NCBI GenBank assembly: GCA_947628585.1
Contig: CANRAL010000011.1
Location: 1-37,460, forward strand
DNA length: 37,460 nt
Direction: 5' to 3'
DNA from: an uncultured Bacilli bacterium
GTDB lineage: Bacteria > Bacillota_I > Bacilli_A > RF39 > UBA660
Shown here: positions 31,705 through 37,460 of the stretch, piece after piece
Numbering within the stretch: position 1 is the first letter of the stretch
Layout of the letters: each line of letters starts with the position of its first letter
Made by a program: the position numbers and the translations under genes
Notes under the pieces: model-generated
Told to the model about the DNA's origin: nothing
Database searches by the model: none
What the model saw: only the letters and a program-made list of their open reading frames with translations

Positions 31705-32241
31705 TTATTTAAATATATGAATTATTCCCAAAATAAGAAGTAAAACTATACCTAAAAAATTAGCTAATTTACCTAAATGATTAGAACAATATTTACCAAT
31801 AGTTAAACCTAAATAAGTAAATAAAAAACTACAAATAGCAAAAATAATACTGGCAATTATTTTTTGATTTGTTAATGCCGATATTCCAAAACCCACGGAA
31901 AAACTATCAATACTTACTGATAAGGCTAAAAATAATAAACCAATTATCGATAAATTAAAATTAGATTTATCTTCTTTAAAATAATGATATAAAATATTAA
32001 AAGCCAAAGCTAACAAAATAATTCCTAATAATTTATTAGTTGTTAAACTTAATAAATTAATTAATTTTCTTCCTAATAAATTACCTAACAAAGGCATAAA
32101 AAAATGCAAAACACCAACCATTAAAGGTAAAATAAATACCTTTTTGGCTTGGGTAAAAGTACCTATTGATAAAGACAAAGAAAAAGTATCCATGGATAAA
32201 GATATACCAATAAGAATAATGGATACTATTTCTTTCATCAT
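31705..32241 (-). CDS. MntP/YtaF-like membrane transporter (178 aa)
   Basis: Six membrane segments arranged as two three-helix halves. Each half begins with a similar motif: SLSMDTFSLSLSIG near residue 15 and ALSVSIDSFSVGFGI near residue 106. That repeat with a membrane-embedded Asp is characteristic of the MntP manganese exporter family, which also includes the sporulation membrane protein YtaF. Length favours MntP; the neighbour spoIIR leaves YtaF open. Two adjacent ATG codons follow AAGGTGAT and either may be used. It lies between spoIIR and murA and has no clear promoter of its own. Confidence 0.8.
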   Translation of the reverse strand: MMKEIVSIILIGISLSMDTFSLSLSIGTFTQAKKVFILPLMVGVLHFFMPLLGNLLGRKLINLLSLTTNKLLGIILLALAFNILYHYFKEDKSNFNLSIIGLLFLALSVSIDSFSVGFGISALTNQKIIASIIFAICSFLFTYLGLTIGKYCSNHLGKLANFLGIVLLLILGIIHIFK

Positions 32242-32278
32242 ATCACCTTTTAAATTATATTTTTTAAAGGCATATTTA

Positions 32279-32788
32279 TTAATAAAATTTTTCTATTATT
32301 TTTTTAATATAAAAACTATATGTTATTTCATCTAAATCTTCTTCTTTAGCCTCAATTAAACACAAAGGAGGAAACAAAACACACCACCAATTATCACCTT
32401 CACCTTCTCCTAAAGTTATAACTAAAGATTCATATTCACCCGCGGGATAACTTATTCCATATAAATATTTTTCAGGAAAATAATTGTTACCATAATTAAT
32501 TTTATAAGGAACATTATATTTATTTATTTTTTCTTCTATTTCGGGTATTACTTCTTGAATTTCTTTTCGCGTAGTTTCAATAGTTAAAGATTTATTTAAA
32601 ATAGGATTAATAACAGGTTCTACTTCTTTTTTTATTTTTTCTTTTAAAGCTTGATCTTCTTCACTATTACTATTAGCAATAATTCGGTACCTAATAGCAT
32701 TCTCAGGAATAATTATATTATTAGTTTTTTCGACTTGACTAAGTAATAAAATAATAAGAATAAATAATCCTATTATTATTTTTTTCAA
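32279..32788 (-). CDS. spoIIR: Stage II sporulation protein R, probable TTG start
   Basis: SpoIIR is made in the forespore and signals across the septum to activate processing of pro-sigma-E by SpoIIGA. It is recognised from IRYRIIANSNSEEDQALKEK, GNNYFPEKYLYGISYPAGEY and the diagnostic GEGDNWWCVLFPPLCLIEA. A hydrophobic export signal occupies the first 20 residues. The track starts at a GTG that is part of the AGGTGAT ribosome binding site itself. A TTG 9 bases later (KKIIIGLF) is the better start, giving 169 residues. It follows the prmC terminator, so it likely has its own forespore promoter, which I could not pick out. Confidence 0.95.
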   Translation of the reverse strand: MKKIIIGLFILIILLLSQVEKTNNIIIPENAIRYRIIANSNSEEDQALKEKIKKEVEPVINPILNKSLTIETTRKEIQEVIPEIEEKINKYNVPYKINYGNNYFPEKYLYGISYPAGEYESLVITLGEGEGDNWWCVLFPPLCLIEAKEEDLDEITYSFYIKKIIEKFY

Positions 32789-32817
32789 ATTTATCACCTA
32801 TTCTTATTTAGAACAAA

Positions 32818-32852
32818 TAAAAAATATTTATTCACTAAAAATGAATAAATAT
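32818..32852 (-). terminator. Terminator overlapping the end of prmC
   Basis: The minus strand reads ATATTTATTCA-TTTTTAG-TGAATAAATAT followed by TTTTTATT, a perfect 11-bp stem. The prmC stop codon lies in the 3' arm. It separates prfA-prmC from spoIIR. Confidence 0.8.
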
Positions 32853-33541
32853 CTATCTAAATTATTAAAATCTTTTTGAAATTCATATTTGTAATTAGGA
32901 TAATGTTCTTCTAATAACTTAGTTAAAGAGTTCTTTTCATCGCTTCCAATTTCAAAAGCCAATAAAAATTTTTTCTTTAAAATGTCTTTACTATATTCTA
33001 ATATTTTTTTATAAAAATATATTCCATCATCTAAAGCAAATAAAGCTAAATGGGGTTCATAAATTTTCACCTTTTCTTCGACAAAACCATCATAAGGAAT
33101 ATAAGGGGGATTACTAATTACAATATCATATTTTCCTTGGGGCTTTTCAGTCATATCTCCTTCAATAAAATTTATATCTACGTGATTTAACTTAGCATTT
33201 TCTTTAGCAAGTTTTAAAGCCTCGAAAGATATATCGATAGCCGTTACATTAGCATCAAGTTCTTTTTTTAAAGCAATAGCAATACAGCCACTTCCCGTAC
33301 CTAAATCAATAATGTCTATTTTTTTATTAAACATCGCTTTCGCATAGTTAACAGTTTTTTCAACTAAAAGTTCGGTTTCAAAACGAGGTATTAAAACATT
33401 TTCATTAACTTTAATAATTGAGTTATAAAAATCAACATCACCAATTATGTATTGAACAGGATAACCTTCATGAAGCTTGGCTAAGGCTTGGGTCTGCAAA
33501 TCCTTTGCCACGTAACGCTTTATTAGTTCTTCATCAGTCAT
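32828..33541 (-). CDS. prmC: Release factor glutamine methyltransferase, short N-terminus
   Basis: Methylates the Gln of the GGQ motif in release factors RF1 and RF2, using S-adenosylmethionine. The Rossmann fold shows DLGTGSGCIAIALK, and the substrate motif is intact as IVISNPPYIPYDG. The family has a helical N-terminal domain of about 75-80 residues before the PVQYIIG motif. Here only about 30 remain, so the protein (237) is shorter than the usual 270-290. The start ATG overlaps the end of prfA by 8 bases and has only a weak site (AAAGAG), implying coupling to its substrate gene. Confidence 0.94.
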   Translation of the reverse strand: MTDEELIKRYVAKDLQTQALAKLHEGYPVQYIIGDVDFYNSIIKVNENVLIPRFETELLVEKTVNYAKAMFNKKIDIIDLGTGSGCIAIALKKELDANVTAIDISFEALKLAKENAKLNHVDINFIEGDMTEKPQGKYDIVISNPPYIPYDGFVEEKVKIYEPHLALFALDDGIYFYKKILEYSKDILKKKFLLAFEIGSDEKNSLTKLLEEHYPNYKYEFQKDFNNLDRYLFIFSE

Positions 33542-34604
33542 TGTTCTCTTTAGTCCCTGCTAGTTTTAATTTTAAATCTTCCGTTATTAAAGAATCTATA
33601 ATAGGATCTAAGTTTCCATTCATTACCCGATCTAATTCCATAATTGAAAAATTTGTACGATGATCTGTTACCCTATTTTGAGGATAATTATAGGTTCTAA
33701 TTTTTTCACTGCGATCGCCAGTACCAATTTTATTTTTTCGTTCACTTCCTAATTCTTTTTCTTGTTCTTGAAGTAAACTATCATATAATTTTGCTTTCAA
33801 CATCCGCATAGCATTTTCTTTATTTTTTAATTGACTTCGTTCCGTTTGACAAGTAACTACAACTCCTGTAGGTACATGAGTTATTCTTACAGCCGAATTA
33901 GATGTATTAACGGATTGTCCTCCGGCTCCTGATGAATGATAAACGTCAATTTTTAAATCACTTTCTTTTATGTCAATGTTAACATCTTCAGCTTCTGGCA
34001 TAACTAATACTGTTGCCGTTGAAGTATGAACTCTTCCTTGAGTTTCCGTCGCGGGAATTCTTTGAACTCGATGCGAACCACTTTCATATTTTAATTTAGA
34101 ATAAACATTATCGCCTTTTACCATATATTCTATTTGCGAATATCCACCACTGGTACCCTCTATTTCATGCATTACTTCGATTTTCCAACCGTTTTTATCA
34201 GCATAATAAGAATACATTCGGAATAAATCTCCAGCAAAAATGTTAGCTTCATCGCCACCTGCAGCTCCTCTTATTTCCATAATAACATTTTTACCATCAT
34301 TTTCATCTTTAGGAACTAATAATATTTCTAATTCTTTTTTCAATCTTTCTTCTTCTATAGTTAATCTTTCAACTTCTTCTAAAGCAAAATCTTTTAATTC
34401 GCTATCATTTTCCATCTCTTTAGCTTGTTTTAAATCATCTAATACTTTTTTATATTCATTATATACTTCGACTATTTCTTTTAAATCACTTTGTTCTTTA
34501 GATAATTTTTTCAAAGTATTAAAATCGTTTAATACTTCTGGTTTCACTAATTCTTCCGCTAATTCATTATATTTTGTTACAATAGCTTCTAATCTATTTA
34601 TCAT
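33534..34604 (-). CDS. prfA: Peptide chain release factor 1
   Basis: RF1 ends translation at UAA and UAG. The methylated GGQ motif is intact in YHSSGAGGQSVNTSNSAV, and the tripeptide that reads the stop codon is PAT within RVQRIPATETQGR. The length of 356 is exactly as in B. subtilis. Its own stop codon is UGA, which RF1 does not read; this also shows UGA is a stop in this organism. It has AAAGGAGG and a promoter with an extended -10, and is followed by prmC. Confidence 0.98.
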   Translation of the reverse strand: MINRLEAIVTKYNELAEELVKPEVLNDFNTLKKLSKEQSDLKEIVEVYNEYKKVLDDLKQAKEMENDSELKDFALEEVERLTIEEERLKKELEILLVPKDENDGKNVIMEIRGAAGGDEANIFAGDLFRMYSYYADKNGWKIEVMHEIEGTSGGYSQIEYMVKGDNVYSKLKYESGSHRVQRIPATETQGRVHTSTATVLVMPEAEDVNIDIKESDLKIDVYHSSGAGGQSVNTSNSAVRITHVPTGVVVTCQTERSQLKNKENAMRMLKAKLYDSLLQEQEKELGSERKNKIGTGDRSEKIRTYNYPQNRVTDHRTNFSIMELDRVMNGNLDPIIDSLITEDLKLKLAGTKENND

Positions 34605-34622
34605 ATAGATCCTCCTTTTTTC

Positions 34623-34650
34623 ATTTTATCAAATATTATGAAAAAAACAA
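34623..34650 (-). promoter_or_regulatory. prfA promoter
   Basis: The minus strand has TTGTTT, 16 bases, TAAAAT preceded by TGA (extended -10), just before the ribosome binding site. Confidence 0.5.
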
Positions 34651-34666
34651 ACTTTTTTTAACCTTT

Positions 34667-35707
34667 TTACTTAGTAAATGAGTGGGCTCTTTTTAAAGTT
34701 AAGGAAGATGTTTCATAATTTTTTAAATATTGTTTTAAAAAATATACTTTATCTATATTATGCAGAAATACTAAATCACAAAATTCCAAGGCTTGCTCTA
34801 AATATATTTCATTATAACTGCTTATATCTTTATAACTTCGACCATTAAGTTCTTTTCTTTTTAAGACAATATCTTCTTGATATAAATTACCTACCCCATT
34901 AGTTAATATATTAGCAAACAAATTAACATTATTTTGCCAAATTACAGGATTAGTTGTACCATTAGGACATCTAAATTCAATAGTGTTCATTTCTCCTACA
35001 GTATGAAAATCATATAAATTAGTAAAATTAACGGCTTCGTTCCGATAAATCTTTCTATTACTATTATTGTGAAGTAATTTATATATTTCTCTAAATAAAT
35101 CTTTAATAGATTCATCTTTTTGCATCATTTCATAATATAAATCATATTCGCTACCCAATAAATCTGCGATAGGCATAGCAAATTCCATAATCTTTTTTCT
35201 AGGTGTTAAATACTCTCCATAGCAAAACCGAAAAATAATATTTTCATAAACCATCCAAAGACATAAAAAATGATATAACTTTTGCGCTTCTTCATTTAAA
35301 ATATTAGCTCCAATATGAATATGACCAGCAGCATAGCCTTTAATTTTAGAATGTTTTTTTAAATATTCACAAATTTCCTTTACTTGTCGCCAACAATAAT
35401 TATCATCTTTTAAAATAGGAGAAATAATTTCCCCACCCATAGGAACTGAAGAATCTTCTTTAACTAACCATTTACCCTTATCATTTAAAAATTTGTTATT
35501 TTCCATATTTAAAAATTTGGCTTCTTGTTTTTTGCTTAATTTATCACATTCTATTTCTAAACCATACGTAATGTGGGAATCTATCCCTAAACTTTCCCGA
35601 AACTCTAATTTATAATCTTCTATTGAATGTAAAAAATCTTGTAATGCATCAAAACTTAACTTCGTTAATAATAAATTAGATAGTGTGAAAAGTTTTATGG
35701 AAAACAA
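34667..35707 (-). CDS. Amidoligase-family enzyme, 5' end displaced by an insertion sequence
   Basis: Member of the putative amidoligase family (glutamine synthetase / gamma-glutamylcysteine ligase fold) that joins amino groups to carboxylates using ATP. Conserved parts are ITYGLEIECD, LVKEDSSVPMGGEIISP, AAGHIHIGAN and MNTIEFRCPNGTTNP, which hold the metal- and ATP-binding acidic residues. The left inverted repeat of the insertion sequence starts at 35681, so roughly the first nine codons of the track ORF (a TTG start without any ribosome binding site) are IS sequence. The original N-terminus and promoter are cut off. The catalytic core looks complete, so a shortened protein might still be made from a start inside the insertion end. 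Substrate unknown. Confidence 0.75.
   Translation of the reverse strand: MFSIKLFTLSNLLLTKLSFDALQDFLHSIEDYKLEFRESLGIDSHITYGLEIECDKLSKKQEAKFLNMENNKFLNDKGKWLVKEDSSVPMGGEIISPILKDDNYCWRQVKEICEYLKKHSKIKGYAAGHIHIGANILNEEAQKLYHFLCLWMVYENIIFRFCYGEYLTPRKKIMEFAMPIADLLGSEYDLYYEMMQKDESIKDLFREIYKLLHNNSNRKIYRNEAVNFTNLYDFHTVGEMNTIEFRCPNGTTNPVIWQNNVNLFANILTNGVGNLYQEDIVLKRKELNGRSYKDISSYNEIYLEQALEFCDLVFLHNIDKVYFLKQYLKNYETSSLTLKRAHSFTK
35681..35706 (+). repeat. Left terminal inverted repeat of the insertion sequence
   Basis: Begins TAGTGTGAAAAGTTTTATGG. Compared with the right end read inward (TAGTGTGCATAGTTTATATA) the first seven bases match and most later bases agree over about 25 positions. Confidence 0.7.
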
Positions 35708-35719
35708 GTAGCACAGAGT

Positions 35720-35749
35720 AAAAAGATATTAAAATGAAAATTTTAATAT
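35720..35749 (-). terminator. Terminator of the transposase gene inside the left end
   Basis: The minus strand reads ATATTAAAAT-TTTC-ATTTTAATAT followed by CTTTTT, a perfect 10-bp stem. A second small stem TCTATC-TTTTTT-GATAGA lies just before it at 35753-35770. Confidence 0.65.
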
Positions 35750-35841
35750 AAATCTATCAAAAAAGATAGAAAAATTGTTCTTTGAAAATAGTAATTAATA
35801 AAAAAAGACATGATGAAAACAAGTAAAAATAAGAATTTAAC

Positions 35842-37272
35842 TTAAGCGTAAATATCAGAGTACTTGTAACCAAGATTAAGGAGTTCAATCCATTTGTTAG
35901 GCATATTAGAAATATTTTTAAGTTCGTCAAGTTCAACAGGAGTTTTCCAGCCTAAGGCTTTATTAGGTCTTAAGAAATTATTAAAAGAAGCAAATAAAAC
36001 CATGTAGGAATTGGCATTATCAAGAGAAGAAAAACCACCTTTAGGACGATAATAATATTTTAAAGTACGATTAAAGCGTTCAATGATTTGCTTTTCAGAA
36101 CGATATTCTTTAGAAATATCATCTTGATTTGTAAGACCAATAACCTGATAAAGATTAAAAGGTAAACCATGTTGAGAACAATACTCGTTAGCAACATTAT
36201 AGATAGGATTACCATCGGAAATGACATTCAAAGATTTAGGTAAAGTATCGTACTTAATTAAGGTTGAATAAGCAGCTTTAATAGAAGATAAAGAATCACG
36301 ATTTTTGTAGACACGATAAGAAGTAACAATTTTATTAATAGCATCAAACCAAAAGAAAACATAAGCGGTTTTACCTAAGATTTTAATGTAAGTTTCATCG
36401 GCAGCAATAGTATCAGAAAGATTGTAAGGATAAAACTCTAAAACAGGATGAATGATGGAAGAAGCGGCTTTGCAATAATTTTCAACAGTTTTATAAGAAA
36501 TAAAAACTTCGTGAATATCTTTTAGAATCGAAGCAGTTTGACGATAAGATAAACCATAATTAACATGATAAGTAAGACATAAACCAATAATATATTGAGA
36601 AGAATAAGCGCGAGATAAATCGATAGGAGATTTAATAAATTCACGATAGTCTTTTTGGAGAGAAGGAATATCAATATTAAATTTACGATAAATATATCTA
36701 AGTTTAATTTTTTCAGGATGTTCTTTGTAAAGTTTTCTATCATGAACGTTTAAAGAATTTTTATTCTTAAGATAAAAAGGACAATTATCATTTTTACATC
36801 GATAAACATCAAAATCGTCATGATGATGGTAAAGAACAAGTTGATATTTACAATGTGGACATTTAAGAATAACATCTTTGTCTTTGTTAGGATTAGTAGA
36901 AAAGATAAAGGAACAAACTTTGCATTCAAATTGATTACCTTTACCAGTGTTATCATAAAGATAGTCTTTAGGAGCACCGCAGCAAGGGCATTTAACATCA
37001 ATAGAAATATTTTTATTGTTTCTACGCTTAATAGGTTTAATGTTATTATCCTTAACAAGTTGTTTCCAATCTTTATGTTCAATTTTAACAAAAGGTTCAA
37101 TAATAGGAGGATCATCAACATTGAATAAACGATATTTAACGTCTTGAGGTTTATCATCAAGATGCTTAATTTCATCAACTTTAATAAATTTGGAAAGAAA
37201 AATAATAATTTTCCAAATAAATTTATTAATACTATTTAAAAATTTAATGATTATTGATATAATTATAGACAT
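35842..37272 (-). CDS. Transposase, DDE type with two N-terminal zinc ribbons (476 aa)
   Basis: The first 30 residues are hydrophobic (IIISIIIKFLNSINKFIWKI), unusual for a transposase. Two zinc ribbons follow: C95/C98 with C117/C120, and C138/C141 with C159/C164. A helix-turn-helix-like part (NYGLSYRQTASILKDIHEVF) leads to the RNase H-like catalytic domain, with Asp292 in ADETYIK, Asp353 in VISDGNPIY and Glu398 in IIERFNRTLK as the likely DDE triad. The C-terminal LRPNKALGWKTPVEL is common to integrase-like enzymes. All key residues are present and the frame is open, so it is probably active. ATG start behind CGAGGT. The start and this site lie in a stem-loop. Confidence 0.88.
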   Translation of the reverse strand: MSIIISIIIKFLNSINKFIWKIIIFLSKFIKVDEIKHLDDKPQDVKYRLFNVDDPPIIEPFVKIEHKDWKQLVKDNNIKPIKRRNNKNISIDVKCPCCGAPKDYLYDNTGKGNQFECKVCSFIFSTNPNKDKDVILKCPHCKYQLVLYHHHDDFDVYRCKNDNCPFYLKNKNSLNVHDRKLYKEHPEKIKLRYIYRKFNIDIPSLQKDYREFIKSPIDLSRAYSSQYIIGLCLTYHVNYGLSYRQTASILKDIHEVFISYKTVENYCKAASSIIHPVLEFYPYNLSDTIAADETYIKILGKTAYVFFWFDAINKIVTSYRVYKNRDSLSSIKAAYSTLIKYDTLPKSLNVISDGNPIYNVANEYCSQHGLPFNLYQVIGLTNQDDISKEYRSEKQIIERFNRTLKYYYRPKGGFSSLDNANSYMVLFASFNNFLRPNKALGWKTPVELDELKNISNMPNKWIELLNLGYKYSDIYA

Positions 37273-37327
37273 GACATATACCTCGTTTCTATTGTTTGAT
37301 GATAATCATTATACAGGTATATGTCAT
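37271..37327 (-). promoter_or_regulatory. Fold-back stem over the transposase start, enclosing its promoter
   Basis: Perfect 13-bp inverted repeat ATGACATATACCT (37271-37283) and AGGTATATGTCAT (37315-37327) with a 31-base loop. The mRNA 3' arm covers the AGGT ribosome binding site and the first bases of the start codon. A perfect TATAAT (37308-37313) lies in the loop, so native transcripts would lack the 5' arm while read-through transcripts would fold. Confidence 0.7.
37308..37313 (-). promoter_or_regulatory. Transposase -10 box
   Basis: Perfect TATAAT on the minus strand, about 36 bases before the start codon. No good -35 can be seen (TATCAA at 17 bases), so the promoter is probably weak. 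Confidence 0.5.
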
Positions 37328-37357
37328 TTTTTGATAGATAAAAATAGAAATTTCTAT

Positions 37358-37385
37358 ATAAAAACCCCTTCAAAAAAGAGGGGGT
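37358..37385 (-). terminator. Inward-facing terminator at the right end of the insertion sequence
   Basis: The minus strand reads CCCCT, an 8-10 base T-rich loop, AGGGG followed by TTTTTATA. It lies between the right inverted repeat and the transposase promoter, where it would stop transcription entering from the flank. Confidence 0.65.
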
Positions 37386-37433
37386 AAAGAAAAATATATA
37401 GAAATTATAGAAAAATAAAGAAAAAAACAGGTA

Positions 37434-37458
37434 GTTTGTATATAAACTATGCACACTA
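37434..37458 (-). repeat. Right terminal inverted repeat of the insertion sequence
   Basis: Read inward on the minus strand it begins TAGTGTGCATAGTTTATATA. It is an imperfect match to the left end and lies two bases from the window edge. Confidence 0.7.
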
Positions 37459-37460
37459 CC

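Larger units (their letters stand above)
35681..37458 (-). mobile_element. Insertion sequence with one DDE transposase and imperfect terminal inverted repeats
   Basis: Bounded by TAGTGTG-starting inverted repeats at both ends, about 1.78 kb, with a single transposase gene. It carries internal terminators near both ends and a fold-back stem over the transposase start. The DDE part resembles IS6/IS240-type enzymes, but the N-terminal zinc ribbons and total size are unlike typical IS6 elements, so I leave it unclassified. The right end coincides with the window edge, so target duplication cannot be checked. Confidence 0.75.

Noticed and set aside
33534-33536. Possible use of UGA as tryptophan (mycoplasma-type code)
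   Set aside because: prfA ends in TGA at exactly the normal RF1 length, and reading through would add an unrelated tail; the standard bacterial code fits.
36522-37178. Two further minus-strand ORFs (73 and 142 residues) inside the transposase gene
   Set aside because: They lie in other frames of the transposase coding region and have Leu/Ile-rich composition typical of shadows; the transposase frame has all catalytic motifs.
37190-37454. Small ORFs on both strands at the right end (65 and 63 residues)
   Set aside because: They cross the inverted repeat, terminator and fold-back stem of the insertion sequence and have no ribosome binding site.

Overview
The window is a strongly AT-rich chromosomal segment from a low-GC Gram-positive bacterium. 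Four genes of the endospore programme (spoIID, a spoIIQ-like gene, spoIIID, spoIIR), a Firmicute-type ribosomal cluster and strong AGGAGG-type ribosome binding sites point to a spore-forming or recently spore-forming Bacilli/Erysipelotrichia-like, probably gut-associated, lineage. UGA is used as a stop (for example prfA ends in TGA), so the mycoplasma code does not apply. Every supported gene lies on the minus strand, so transcription runs from high to low coordinates. No gene-free stretch exceeds about 200 bases. No tRNA, rRNA or CRISPR array was seen.

Layout in transcription order. (1) 37.46-35.68 kb: an insertion sequence with imperfect terminal inverted repeats and one DDE transposase. 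Its start region carries a terminator and a fold-back stem that should block translation of read-through mRNA. It has landed in the 5' end of an amidoligase-family gene. (2) 34.6-29.3 kb: prfA, prmC, spoIIR, an MntP/YtaF-like transporter, murA, a membrane-anchored SGNH hydrolase and rpmE with a palindromic leader. (3) 29.3-26.8 kb: a large GLUG-repeat surface protein (copy 2), then an Rpn-type PD-(D/E)XK gene behind a 41-bp tandem duplication. (4) 25.7-22.7 kb: rpiB, spoIID, spoIIQ-like, spoIIID and a divergent gene in the place where B. subtilis has mbl. (5) 22.6-20.3 kb: csp, hpf, and a higB-higA toxin-antitoxin pair whose antitoxin carries an ImmA/IrrE metallopeptidase domain. (6) 20.2-17.7 kb: GLUG-repeat surface protein copy 1. 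(7) 17.5-3.6 kb: the fused S10-spc-alpha ribosomal cluster from rpsJ to rplQ, including secY, adk, map, infA and rpoA but lacking rpmD (L30). L3 carries a long acidic tail, and the end of L24 is replaced by a lysine-rich tail. (8) 3.5 kb to the start: a secreted beta-helix-like protein with an NPNTYD sorting-like signal, three small unknown proteins and the start of a pilin-like gene.

The most notable signals are regulatory. The two 800-residue surface proteins share near-identical N-terminal halves, including about 470 bp that look identical by eye. They also share a control region in which a (TA)n tract forms the spacer between -35 and -10, the arrangement known from phase-variable fimbrial promoters. 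Both carry the same upstream hairpin and a TTTGACAA direct repeat with an 11-bp period. The insertion sequence shows an IS10-like fold-back protection design. The higBA promoter has an inverted repeat at its start point. All comparisons were made by eye; no alignment or database search was run.
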